From Eupeodes corollae (lineage: Eukaryota > Arthropoda > Insecta > Diptera > Syrphidae): a stretch of 64,000 nucleotides of DNA. Numbering within the stretch: position 1 is the stretch's first letter; every line of letters starts with the position of its first letter. The DNA lies in assembly GCF_945859685.1 (NCBI RefSeq), contig NC_079147.1, forward strand, positions 310,928,485-310,992,484, read 5' to 3'. Of the stretch, positions 1 through 12,800 are shown piece by piece. The notes beneath the pieces were generated by a model. It worked only from the letters and a program-made list of their open reading frames with translations, was not told the DNA's origin and did not search any database. The position numbers were made by a program, and so were the translations under genes.

Positions 1-174
1 TAGCAGACACTCGCACCGCCCAAGAAGACATGCAATTTGTCTGTCTTTCTGCGATTTGGTTAAGGCAGCAGTCGAACCGGAAATTTGAGCAAGAATTTGG
101 TCGTACAGAGCGATGGCACGCGACCAATTACGCCTACGCACCATGTCATGGGCCTGCATTTCCTTCTCCGCCAT
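1..174 (-). CDS. 5' end of an unrecognised minus-strand gene (58 codons visible)
   Basis: An open frame runs on the minus strand from an ATG at 174 to the window edge with no stop, so this is the N-terminal part of a protein whose remainder lies outside. It starts MAEKEMQAHDMV and contains WSRAIALYDQILAQ, an amphipathic helix with the spacing of a TPR-type helix, then a basic stretch and LLGRCECLL. GC content is clearly higher than in the flanking DNA, which supports coding. The ATG lies in a reasonable context (AAATCGAAATGG). I infer a helical-repeat (TPR-like) protein but do not recognise the family. A plus-strand frame over the same bases is a shadow. Confidence 0.5.
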   Translation of the reverse strand, partial: MAEKEMQAHDMVRRRNWSRAIALYDQILAQISGSTAALTKSQKDRQIACLLGRCECLL

Positions 175-229
175 TTCGATTTTTCAGTTTAAAAAACTAT
201 TCTAGATTTTCTGCAGAATAATAATGCAG

Positions 230-2649
230 TATAATTTATGAGTTAGTTGCAATTACGTTGCGAATATCCTTACCAAATTATATATGTATATACCTACTTT
301 GAGTTTGTGTTTGCTAAATAAGTAACTTCTTTCCAGTACTAATATAAATAATCTAGAAAAAAATATTTACATATAATTAAGATACTAATTTTTTCAAATG
401 TTTAAGATTCTTTAACATCGTGGTTTATACAAAAAAAGAACCAAATGTAAACCAACATGTGTCTACAACAGATTGCAATAATACATTTCCATTTAAAAAC
501 AAAAACAATTAGTTAAATTCACAATTATAGGGTTCTTGGATTGTGTTTACGTTAGTCGGATGGTTTCGCCTAAATAACGACTATCGCATTGGAAAATTTT
601 ATGTGGAAGAAGTAGTATCCGAAGAGAACTCTTCAGAATTAACCTAACGAGCCCTTTCTGCCAAATTACCACAAGCGCCAAAAAAACTTGTATCGTTAAT
701 GATAAATCTAAAGTTTCCTTCTAGTCCATAAAACCACATATATTTAATTCATTATTGGAAATTATTAAGTGTACTTAAACTTAAATTTGACAATAAGTTC
801 TATGACTCCATGTATAAGGATCACATTTCGATTACGATACAATTCTGAAAAGGGTGGCTACTGTTGAATAGACTGAATCCTTTTTTTCCAAAAATAGTGT
901 AGTAGGAGAAACAATCTAGACACTGTGTGAATCAAAACCACAAGTAATAGCATAGAAAAAAAAAATGATCTAGAACTAAAGGAAAAGGTAGTCAAAATGC
1001 AGAATATCAGTCAAACTTTAAGAGCCCAACATCAAATTTAACAAAACTTTCTTCTCTGAAAAACTGTTTGTGGTTCTTATAAACAAAAAAAAGCAATCTT
1101 GCTTACATTCATTTTGTACATACAATTTGTTTAGATTTCCTATATAGTATACCTAAAGAATGTATATACGTTATAGGACGTCTAAAAAGATAGATTATAG
1201 GTACGTTTCGAAAAAAAGAGTTAAATAGTTTGATCATAGGGTTTAAAAGTTCCAATTATCTGACGAGTACGAGTTTTTAATCTGGTTAGTTTAAATAACA
1301 AAATCTTTTGCTATTAATATGAACATTGAATAGCTAACACTTTTTTGTCAAAGCCAGTTAATTTGGTAGTCCAGACTAGATGCCAGGTATGTAGGTACAC
1401 ATAATGCTGGAAATTCGTAGATATCCATTAGCCATTCCAGTTTTAGGGGTACTTTAATTTTGTAGCAAATCAAATTAAAATTCGAATGAATATAACAAAT
1501 GTTAAAAAGATGTTTATTATTTTTATCAAAACTGCAACAAAAATTTAAGTTCGCAGAACCAAAGTAAGGTTAAAAATACTCAACAAGGGGAACTGTCAAC
1601 AGATTCCTATATTCATCGGTAAATTTTGTGCAACTGTGCCACACACAGCTGTCATTTGCAATCACAATTTTCTCTATCACAAAGTTTTAATTTTCAGATA
1701 TTAAATTGTTTTTTTCCTAAATACTTTTTGTTTTTCTTGAAGGTGGACATATTAGGAATAAACTCACCATTATTTTAGGGCTAAATTTATATTCTAAATA
1801 TCACCATTTTACATTTTTCAAGAAAGCTTCACGGGTGGATTGCAAACAATTTGACAAAAACACTTCTTTGCTATTTCTTCCTTCATTGTTGTTTTTGTAT
1901 TATAATAAAGGAAGGTAAAAATGGCTGACAAAAAACAAATCGGTTCAATTTGACTTTCGTCGGGCTGTGTTCGAATAGTAACATACAGTCGGGAATGCAG
2001 TGCGTAAGGCAGCCTTGGGCCTGGAGCAAACTGAGTAATTTAGTTGCCGACAATTTAGGAGTGCTTTTCATGTTTAAAAATTCGTGTTTTATGTGTAAAT
2101 TGTCAGTTTTTTTTTAAACAAACATCATCTCTGTTAATCTATAAAGAAGCAGTATAGTTATTATTTATTTTCACATATCTATCAAATAAAAAAAAACATG
2201 AGTCGAAATTCGTGCTGTAGTAGTGGAAAGTTGAGCCGACAGGTTAAACAAATATTCTAACGTCTTCATTAAAAATTAGAAAACTGAAAGCCAAAAATTT
2301 AAAAATATTGCTGATAAGGTGAAGGCAAAGAACATAAAGTTGCTCAGAGCTTTTTTATCATGTAAAATGGGATTTCCGTCTTCTGCAGTTAATGTGATTC
2401 CAAAATGGATTTTCGTCATTTAGTTTAAATAAAGAATTTAATGCAGAGGCAACGCGTACTTTAAATGTAATTCTGTATCAACGTAAAATGTGGAAATAAA
2501 TTTGACAAATTGTTTTTAAATTTAATTTAAAATTACAGGTACATTTTATTTGTTTTTGTTTCAATGTTTTGATAATAATTCTTACCAGTTTTATAAGTCT
2601 TGAAATAGCGACTGGCCTAGGAATTCAGTGACAAAATCGCAACCGAGAC
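230..2649. other. AT-rich intergenic DNA
   Basis: No coding pattern was found. It holds one copy of a short dispersed repeat (about 2150-2240, listed separately). A 62-codon frame near 1883-2071 has no family resemblance and is probably chance. Confidence 0.6.
2152..2240 (+). repeat. Dispersed repeat E, copy 1
   Basis: About 85 bases here match 50358-50445 in the same orientation. Shared blocks are TATAGTTATTATTTATTT, CACATATCTATC, an A-run, GAGTCGAAATTCGTGCTG and GGAAAGTT. Identity is roughly 85-90% by eye, so this is a dispersed interspersed repeat fragment. No family is assigned and no termini were recognised. Confidence 0.6.
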
Positions 2650-3042
2650 TAATAGGCTTTTCACACCAACCCCAAAACCCGGTTTTCGAGAAATTATCGG
2701 TTTTCGCCGAAAACCTACATCGAAAACTCAAGTTTTCCCATACATTTTTGTAAACGACAAGGTTTCGTAAACAACATGTTTTATATAAAACCTCTCGAAA
2801 ACTAGTTGGAATTCAAAGTTGAACAAAACAAACAAACCTTTCGGAACATTCAGCGATCAAATAAATGGAAACAAAACAGGCTGCTGTCAAAACAAATATT
2901 TTATTTTGAAATTTTGTTCAAAACAATTATACATATACATATATTTAAACAATCAAAACAATTTGGCCGTGGTAAGTAATATTATTTATACAATTTATCT
3001 TTACAAAATAAGAATTATTGCTTTTTTTTTTATTTACAGAAT

Positions 3043-3198
3043 ATGGAAGAAAAAAAAAATAAAAAAAGGAAACTGTGGGGGAGCCAGGATGAGGAGTACC
3101 TGCTCGAACTCTGGGCTGAAAAGGAGTCTGAGCTGCGGGGCAACCTCATCCCAGAACGAAGAAGATGTAGAAACTCCGTCGGCCGAGTCTGCATCTAG
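3043..3198 (+). pseudogene. Truncated Myb/SANT-like DNA-binding protein of the Harbinger element
   Basis: A 51-codon frame starts at an ATG directly after an acceptor-like TTTATTTACAG. It encodes KRKLWGSQDEEYLLELWAEK, which has the W..x..E..LL.LW spacing of the Myb/SANT (trihelix) domain of Harbinger accessory proteins; these bind DNA and bring the transposase to the element ends. The frame stops at 3196-3198. A serine-rich, basic tail (SAESASSSSRATPSRLRAAK) follows in another frame to 3256. It looks like the real C-terminus displaced by an internal deletion. I infer a broken gene. Confidence 0.65.
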
Positions 3199-3494
3199 TT
3201 CATCGCGGGCTACTCCGTCAAGGCTCCGGGCTGCAAAGAAAAGAAAAAAACTTTAACTCTAATTTTTTAAAATTGTTCCAAAAATAAAGTTTTTAAAATA
3301 AATGTTTGTTTAGTGTTTTTTTAGTATATTGAAAATGTTATATGTACATATGTATGTATGTACATACAAGAAGTATTTTGCGCGATGGGAGAAGACGGTG
3401 TAGTGTGAGCTATACAAAAGCACCACTTCACCATGCGTCGCGACGTTGCGTTCGTCGATATGTTGCGTATTGTAGATATGTAATGTGTATATAC

Positions 3495-4260
3495 TTAAGT
3501 ATGTGCAGTATGTGTACATTTGTTGTACAGGTATTTTGTGATCTTACCTAATTGCATTTTGATGGCATTTCGGATAATGGAAGGTGTATTTCTGGCATCA
3601 TCTACCTGTGTTGATTGTTCCGGTTGCTCTCTATGCGAATTATTGTTTGCATTTTGCAAGCATTGGATGTTGATTTTATCAAGTCCCTTTCCGATTGTCC
3701 TAAATCTTGATTTAAGGTGTCCGAAACAGTTTTCAACAACTCTTCGACATTTCGAAAGTGCGTAGTTGAAGTTCTTTTCTTCTTCGGAAGCTGTGGTACT
3801 GAAAGGAAATGGTTTCATCAAAGAAAAGAACACGCCAAACTTCCTGACAAAATGTTGTCACAATAATGCATACTGTGGATATTCCTACCCCAAAGATAGC
3901 TGAAACTGTCCTGTATTCAGCGGATGATCCCAGTGTATATATTGCAATGGCTATTCTTTTTTGTAATGGTATACACTTCCTAAAGTTTGTATCTTGCATT
4001 TCCAGATCCTTTAGTTCATTGCAGAGTAATTTGAAAGTTCTGCGGCTCATTCTGAAATGTTGTTTGAAATACTCATCATCGTTTTTTAACATTTCATGTT
4101 TCCAAAAAGTGCTGGTGCGTACCTGCATCAAATATTTAAATATATACATAGCTTCCTATTAATTGAATTGTTATAACAAGCTTACCTTTGTCCAAATCTT
4201 CATATTTTGTTCATCTTTCTTTTTATATATTAAAAATAATTTCAATTTTTCAGAATTCAT
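3495..4260 (-). pseudogene. Harbinger transposase (HARBI1-like nuclease), internally deleted and frameshifted
   Basis: The coding start is an ATG at 4260. Exon 1 (4186-4260, 25 codons) ends at a GTAAGC donor, and exon 2 begins at 4122 after GATGCAG. The N-terminal part shows RMSRRTFKLLCNEL and QKRIAIAIYTLGSSAEYRTV, the helix-turn-helix region of HARBI1-type proteins. Near 3825 the frame jumps directly to LMKPFPFS and then FNYALSKCRRVVENCFGHLK, the C-terminal block carrying the last acidic catalytic residue. The roughly 120-residue core with the first two catalytic Asp residues is absent, and the two parts are in different frames. The C-terminus after GKGLDKI also looks shortened. Catalysis is not possible from this copy. 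Confidence 0.8.
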
Positions 4261-4374
4261 TTAAAATTTAAACGTCAAATGAAAACGTGTAAATGTTCGG
4301 TGTGAACGATTTTCGTGTTTTCGAAAACTTTTTGCCGAAAACCGGGTTTTGGGTTTGGTGTGAAAAGCCTATAA

Positions 4375-6813
4375 GGAAAAAACAAAAATAAATCAATTTC
4401 TCACGGGCTCTATGGATCTCATTAAAAACTCCTCAAAAATTAAGAGTCACGCTTATATAAATGTATAAATTGGGAATATTCTTTCTCTGCCTAACACCAC
4501 GTTGACTCATCTTCAACTGTCATTCGGGTGATAATTTTGGTAAAAATGCAGTGAATTATTAGAATTATCCATTGAAAACTTTATTTTACAAAAATTTTGG
4601 ATCTCCAAATCTAAATGATTGCCTGCTTTTTGTGAACAGCTGAAAGTTGTTTTTAATTTTAATTTGATATATCAATTCATCAATCCGGGACACCCTATCC
4701 AACACAAGATTGAATGCATCCAATAATATAAGATTTATATACAAAAGTGACATTTCTGGTTTCTGGTAAGGTTTGTTTGATTACACATTGAATACATTTT
4801 AACGAATGGCTATAATTTAAGTAAGAAATAATAATACACTTCGTTTCTCATGAATAGGGACAAGTCTTTTTCGTTTTTAATTTGGCGATATTTTTCAAAC
4901 CCTTAAGTTTTCTTGGAATGAAGAATGTATTATGGCTATATTGCAAGCAAACATGTTTGGAATAAGTTGATCAATACAAGTTTCATGACGGTTTTTCGGA
5001 ATAAGGTCAGGTCAATTATAATAATTATATCTCATAACAAATACATTTTTGTTTTTGGATAACATTTATTAATAAAGAATCTATATCTTATAGTTCTTAT
5101 TTTTAGTCAGTCATTTGTGATGTTGACTGGAAAAATAAAAAACGAGTTTCCTACCCCAAAAGCTGGACGCAATAGAAATAAAATCACGATATTTCCGCGT
5201 TTCTATTGTTGGTTATTTTAAGCCTGAAGGAAAGTTTTTAAATTCTTGTTGTATTTAACCATTGCAAGGCTACTAAACTAATTTTTAAGATGGTGTCTGT
5301 AGGTCTAAGGGTTTTCAAGTTATATCTAATGATATAGCAATAGAAATAAAATCACGATATTTCCGCGTTTCTATTGTTGGTTATTTTAAGCCTGAAGGAA
5401 AGTTTTTAAATTCTTGTTGTATTTAACCATTGCAAGGCTACTAAACTAATTTTTAAGATGGTGTCTGTAGATCTAAGGGTTTTCAAGTTATATCTAATGA
5501 AAAATAATATAAAATGTTTTTTTTTTCACAAAAAGTATAGTCAAATTACTAATGAAGGAAGATAGCGCGTACATTTCGCGAATATTTTTATTTATAGCGA
5601 AGTTAATTTCTGCTTTCCATTTCGAATAATTGGATACTTAAGCGTCAAAATTAATGTTTAAAAAGTGCTAAAAAAAATATTTTACGAAAGAAATTTGAAG
5701 TACATATACAAACCTAATATAATCAATGGTCCAAGTAATAAAACACTAAAAATTATTTAATGTAATGATAAGCTTTCAGTGCTAACGTTTATTCAAAGAA
5801 TTATTTTTAAAGAAGGAATGTTACATTTAAATTGAGTTTTTACAGAGTATGTAAGATAAAATTGAAAAATTAATTTATTACATGAATGAATTAATTTCTT
5901 TTTTAAATCAATTTGGCAATATTATATTACCTCATCAATTTTACAACAGTTATAAATTTGTACCAAAATAATTGCTGTTCATCAATTACAATAAGTACAT
6001 TTTAAATTGGTATAAATAAAACTGCTAAAATGTTTTATTCTTGTATTTCAATAGAAAGAAGTTGTTCAGTTAAATAATGATGAACATGAACAAACAACTT
6101 GAAAAGCTATAGATTTTTTATTTGTAAAAAGTTCTTTAACGATTGCTTTCATGGTTTGATTTAGCAAAATACATCTCTACGGTTAAGTTGTATATACTTC
6201 AACTAATCTAAATATATTAAATAAATAATTTGATCCCTTTTATATTGATAATTGCATTAAAAACCAGATACTCAATAGGTACACCGGTGACGCATAAATT
6301 TTATTTTTTATATGTTTTCTTTGATAGTTTTATCTTAAGATTTTGTTTTAAATTTATTAATTAAAGCTTGTGTTTTGCAATTGCAATTTTTTTCCTGTTA
6401 AAGCATCGTTGACTGTTAAAACTTACATAATAGAAATTATTTTACTTAATTTAACGACGGACGACAAGAGTTGTTGTCATCATTCAAGCTATAGGTATTG
6501 TATTATCTATATGAACAATATAAAAAATTAATGCCCATGGACGGATAGGCAACATTAAAATTAAAACAATAACACAGTCTTTATAAATATTTGAAATTAA
6601 TATAAGTACATAAATATAATATTATAAATATATGCATGTATAAGTAACTGAAAATTGTTTTACTCGTAGATTAAGTAATTAAATAAATAAATTTTGTGTA
6701 TCATGTAGATCAAATTGTAAAAAATTATTTAAGTAAATTCATAAAGCATAATAAGAAATTCTTAGGTATGTTAGTAAAATATATTATAGTATTTTTGACA
6801 ATATAGTATTTGT
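4375..6813. other. Intergenic DNA downstream of rdgC
   Basis: No gene is seen. The 3' UTR of rdgC should lie in the upper part, just below 6814. A 168-bp tandem duplication at 5169-5500 is listed separately; the rest is AT-rich. Confidence 0.6.
5169..5500. repeat. 168-bp tandem duplication
   Basis: The unit starting GCAATAGAAATAAAATCACG at 5169 is repeated from 5337 with period 168. The second copy runs to about 5500. I found only one substitution between the copies (AGGTCTAAGG against AGATCTAAGG), so the duplication is recent or maintained. Confidence 0.9.
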
Positions 6814-9800
6814 TTAGTCTGCACGATTTTTATTCTTAGGCAGTGCATCTTTTTGCTTTGATTTAGTAACGAGCATTTTTGAATCGTGGTCGTATGGATC
6901 AATATCACCATCATCATCTTCTGAAGCGATTCGAGGGCCCTTAACTGTTCGACCATCTGTTAAAATACAAATTTTATTAAAATTAAAATATGCTAATAAC
7001 TATAATATATTTTCCAATTGCAGAGTTTAAATCGAAAGATATGGAACAAAATTTGAAGACTGATGGCAGCTCATATTAATTTCACTTAAATTATTTTGAG
7101 AATTGAGAACTTTTAAAATCAACCGAACTGTAGACTACTGCAAACAAATTTACTTAATTTTCCGATTGGATTTAACTCAATTTCCAATATTATATAGTTT
7201 ATAATAGTTCTTCTTTAGGTATAAAGGATTAATCTTATTTTATTTTGCTATCTTACTTTTATCGCAAACAATATTTATCGTTTTCCCCTCAGAAGGTGAG
7301 TTTACTGAGCTAGGTACTTCTCCACGTCGAGCTTGTTCGCACAATCTAAATGCTTCTAGGAATTCATTTAAATCTACCGAACCGTCCTTATTTATATCCA
7401 TCATTTTGCACATTTCTAGTAATTGTTCTCGTGTATCAGTACCAGGTAAATGATGTTCAAGAAGATCACATGCTTCACCAAACTCTTCCAGGGATATATA
7501 ACCTTATGGATGAAATATATCATTGTTTTACAATTAAGGACATTACTCTATCTTTTAATTTAATATACCTGAATTATCTTTATCTAAAATACGGAAAATA
7601 GCTTCGAGGCTACTTTTGTTCTTGTAAAGAGAATCTGCCACTGATGTACTCCCAGCCTGAGCAGTTTTCTGTATAGTTGTTCAGTTAAATTTAAAATTAG
7701 TCAAATTTAATTCCAACATAATAACTTACTATAATATCTGTGTCCAACAGTTCTAGAGTATTTCTATAGCAAATTTCTGTAACGTTTGTTGTTTGTCCCG
7801 AAACATATGCCGCAGTATTCGTATCTACTGTCGAAGGAGCAAGTTTTTCTCTAAGCAACCTCCATGGTAAACCTAAATGAGTAGCCTCTTCCATTGCCTC
7901 ACACCACTTTGAAAGGCTTATCTTGCCTGAAAAATTAAAAGAGCAAATATGTTATAGCTCCTCAGTTTATAAGAAATATTATTTTTTATTACGTTTGTTG
8001 AACTCATTTACCTGTTCCCTTCGTATCCCTTTTCTTAAACTCACGTTCTAGCTCTTGGCGTTTGTCAAGCAATTTGGCTCCCAACTCCTGCAAAGCCGAA
8101 CTTTCAATTAAGCCAACTCTTTGGCGGAAAGTAAGTTTTCGGGTTTTCGATGCTGCTGAGGTGTATTGCACGAAATGTGTGTCGAGTTGTGGATTAAGCT
8201 TTAGATAAGCCCCTTTATTAGATCCGATAGCATAGTAGTTTGATGCCGAAAAAATCGTTATGACCTAGTGATAGTTAATATTTTAATTTTAAATTATTTT
8301 ATTATATAATCTTGTAAATATATGATTTTTGCAAAAGAAATAAAATTGTCCCTTGCCTTTCCTGAATGAGTGAGTTCGTGTCCATCGGGTTTGCATTCAT
8401 GAGAGCGAACTAAGAAAGACAGTTTATATTTTTGCAAAAAAGTTTGTGTTACATCAGGTCCAAAATATGTTCCGGCACCTCGAAGACTGTTAGGTTCACA
8501 ACCGTCCAAATGCTGTGGGTCACTCCACATTATATCGAACACCTTAATACAAATAAATTTAATAATTACGAAGAAGTTGCAATAATCAGGTCTCTATCAA
8601 ATTGTAAGGCTATGTAAGGACTATATTATATACAAAACATCATAACCTAATTTACTGGTAGAAAAGCTATACACTAATCCAAAACACAAGAATCTTGGCA
8701 CGTAAAATATTATAAACAATTTTTATTTTGTAAGTTCTTAAGTTAAACTTGCCAAAAATCCTATTATCACATACTTAATCTCAAAGGATGTAACAAACTT
8801 CCACAAATCAGTAAAACATCGCCAATTACGTGCCTTTAGACGTCAAACAAAATTAATTAACGAAGCACGGAAAATTGTGAACTATGTTCATATATTTCAC
8901 AGCTCCTCAGCAGAATTGGCGCAGAAAATATCAATGGTAGCGAAAAGAATTTTTACTTGTAAACCGCAATTTTCCGTAACTCTGACGGAACCATATTACT
9001 AACTTTTGACTGTTTATTGTACAAATATAAGTTTACATAACTGAACAAACATTAATTAATTTTTCAAAACTTAATGGAAGCTGGAGCATCGAAAATATTA
9101 AAGTTATAACATTAATTAAATCATTATTCATAGTTTGACCTCCTCAGGTAAAAATGCTTGCTTTTTAAAAGAGTAAATTTCAACTCACCTGCTTCCATTC
9201 CACTTTGTCTATACCTTCACCAGGAGCAGCACCACCTTCAGCAATTGGTGGTCGAAGAATTGATACATACTAAAAAAACAGGACATTCAAAAATATTAAA
9301 AACAAATTTTTAGATACTAGGATACTTTTGAACAATTATGATTTATGAATGTACCTTTCCTCTGTCTAAGCTTTTAATGAGATCCAAATTAGTAGTGTCG
9401 GATATTCCCCCATGAACGATAAGAACTCTATTGTTAACAACCGTTCCCAAAGGAAGCCATCGATAAACTTCTTCAATTAATTTTAACAGCTTTTCAGAAT
9501 TATGCTATAGAATAAAAAATATTGTTTAAACAAAAGAAAGTTATAATAACATGACGATTTTAGTTTTAAAACTTTTTTACCTTGTACTTTTGTTGAACTT
9601 CTTTAATAAATCCGTATCTAGCATTCATAACAGTGTCCTCGTGGTTGCCTCGATTTAAAAAAACACCACCAGGGAAGACAAGGAAACACGACAGCAACAA
9701 AAGAAAAACCTCTAGCCCTTTTTTGCCACGATCAACAAAATCTCCATTGAAAACGTAGGGATTCTCAGTTGAAGGAAGACCGTTCTGCCAAATTATTACA

Positions 9801-12800
9801 TATATATAAAATAAAGTTTTTTTACGTACCTAAGGTAAATTAAATTGTTTTTGTTCTATACCTTATGAAAAACTACCAAAAGGTCATCTAACTTTCCGTG
9901 CAAATCACCACATATTGTAACTTGTTTGGAAATAGCGGTCGATGCTGGATTTAGATTTGGAAGACGCTTTAGTTTATTCGATGCCTCTCTTAATATTCCA
10001 GCTACATACTTAGCATGCAAACGGTTATACTAAACAAAACAAAAGATTGAACAAATTGTTTTGATGAAGAAAATTATGTCAAACTTACTTTTTTCTTACG
10101 AAACAAATCTATCAAAGTATGGACGTCCTTTTTCTCCAGAGGAAATTTTAGGTGTGGACCACGGTAAGTCTTTTCAGAGGAATTTCCATCATTTTGTTCT
10201 GCATTATCGTCAGACTCATCCGAATATTTTGCGTCTAGATTGTCTTAAAAAGTGGTTGAACATGCGAAATCCAAATATTTAATTCTTATACTTACCAGTA
10301 GACGAAGCTCTTGATGTTGGTTGTGACTCAGATGTTCTCCCAGAAGCATCTGGGATATGAGTTAGAAGTGCATTGAAGAAGTTGTAAAGCTTTCGATAAA
10401 TAAAGATTGCATAATATAATTATTTATTATTTTATTTTATTTTATTTTATTTTATCTAAAGCACAGAGCAATTAATTTTTTGAAAAGATAGTTAAAATTA
10501 TAATTTTTCTAAGTTAAGCTAAAGACGTCATCATTTTGAACACGAAGCATTCATCGAAATGATAATTATTTTTAAGATATTTATGTATCTGTTTTGATTA
10601 ATCTTTGTCAGGAAATATCTTTCATGCTTTTAAATTTATACTTTATTATGTATTTTCAAAGTTTGTGAAAAATAGCACATTTTGAAGGACTAAATCAAAT
10701 TAAGCTTCGGTTGCGATTTGTTCTGAAAATATTTTTAAAAATATTGTTATACTTTTAATTTGTCACTAACACTATTGTGGCTTATTTATTTATTTAGTGA
10801 ATTCGTTAAACAAACTAACGTTTAAACTTAAGACGTTTTTTACCTTGGAAAAGTTAGACACTCAATTCTGAGAAAAAAGGCTTCTTTCAAAAATAGCAAG
10901 CATACTGTAGATACAACAATTTTTTTTTATCTATATAAACATTATTTAGTTTATGTTCATTTTGCTTTATTAGTAAAATGTTACTATTGGTGCAAATAAT
11001 AAGGCCCAAGCAGTCTCTATAAGGCTGTTGAAGTTTAAAAAAAAAAAACACTTTTTTTGGCTGATTGAATTGAAAATCGTGAAACAGTCCAAGTCATGTC
11101 AATTATTGTTGTGTAACATTCAAACCCAAAAACCTAAACGGACGTATTGAGGAAAATACAATAGATTTGTTTATTGCAAGAAACAGGTGGCATATGGCCA
11201 TTCCAGGGTTCTTTAATTGTTAAGCGGGACATATACAATATACATAGTACATACATATGTTGTGGAGTAAACACAAGGTTGGTCGTCATCGAAAATGGAT
11301 CTCCGGATGCAGAGTGACGCATATCTTAAAAAGTCACATGTAATACAATTCGCCCACTGGGGTGAGTATACGATAACGCGGCGCCGCGTTTTGTGCAATG
11401 GATTTTTGGAGAGGGTTTTATTACAATAATTTTGAATCCGTGTCGCCATATTTACTGGCGTTAATTATGTTTTCATGCTTAATAACGCTCGTACCCAAAC
11501 ATCGAAATGGGCGAGTACCGTAATAAGGTACAATATAACGTACATTGAAAATGATTGCTTAAAAACGTAAGACCCTATTTCATCATATTATAGAATAGAG
11601 CATATTATGATTACGAAACAAAATTTGACTCCAATACAGAAGCAAAATGCTTGCAAATTACTACAACTATTTTGCAATAAGACTTATGTACAAAAACTGG
11701 ACAAAAAACAACACAACCAAACTCGAAGTAAGATCAAATTTGATGGTAAAAACATTTCGGAAATAGAAAATTTACCTAATAAAATAATACAAATATAAAT
11801 TTTGCGTATTGAATTGCTGATTATTAAAAAACAAAAAAAAGACCTAATTGTTTGTTTTGGATTTTATTGAGTAATGTTTTCTGTGCAACATTTCAGCAGT
11901 TTTATTTCAACTGCGTACGTATTAAACGAGAAAGAATAGTGGTACACATAAACAGTAAATTAGGTTGTTATAATCATTTCTTAAAGGTGGTTATTCCACT
12001 TTTCACAAGTTCAACACTCGATACCAAAATACAATAAATTAAACATGTTCTGTGGAAAAAATTAAAGGTTAAAGAAAAATGTGTACAAACACATTTTGAA
12101 GCCATACAAATGATATAAATCAATAAATTATTTTATTGTAAGTCCCTACCTATAAACTAAATTCCCGATTAACCGTTACATGTAGATGAATACCACAATA
12201 CCTTTGATATTTATTAATCTTACCTTTACTTGATCCTGTTCACCAGCATATTCGATACTCTGGAATATGGTCCAGGTGTATCGACGTCGAACTTCCATGC
12301 GAGCCAGGTAACGACGGTACCAACGCTGGATCAACAATGCCGCTTTCATGGCTTAAATTAAACAACGTAATTAAATCAACTTTATTTTATAAACACGAAT
12401 TACCTTTAACCGCGGCAGGTTTTTCATGCTTAATTGGCAAACAACCCATCATTTTTAAATTTGTTTTAAACTTTGAAATAATACTACACTGAGGATCCAT
12501 CAAGCAGGGTATTAATTTAAAAAAGGAACCCTATATATTCATAATACCATATTACTTCTTTTAAATGCACAATCAGAAAATACAACGGGCAGACTGTCAA
12601 TTATATCATTAAACAAAACAATATTTCTGTATTAAGCAAGAAAACTTTTATTTTGAATGCTAAGACAATGAAAACCACGTCCGAACTAATAGCCATACAA
12701 ATTTTCAACAAAAAAGTCTATTGTCTACCCCTAAAGGCATTGAAACAAGCTGCATAGAAACTACATTATGTGTGTACTGTAAAATAAGTTCATCCGATTG

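Larger units (their letters stand above)
2653..4371 (-). mobile_element. PIF/Harbinger DNA transposon, internally deleted
   Basis: The element is bounded by 36-bp terminal inverted repeats (2653-2688 and 4336-4371) with one mismatch, beginning TAGGCTTTTCACACCAA. It is flanked by the target duplication TAA (2650-2652 and 4372-4374), the TWA target typical of PIF/Harbinger. Inside are a minus-strand transposase and a divergent plus-strand Myb/SANT-type ORF, the two-gene plan of the superfamily. The transposase has lost its central catalytic part, so the copy is non-autonomous. Intact ends and target duplication suggest a fairly recent insertion. Total length is 1719 bp. Confidence 0.9.
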
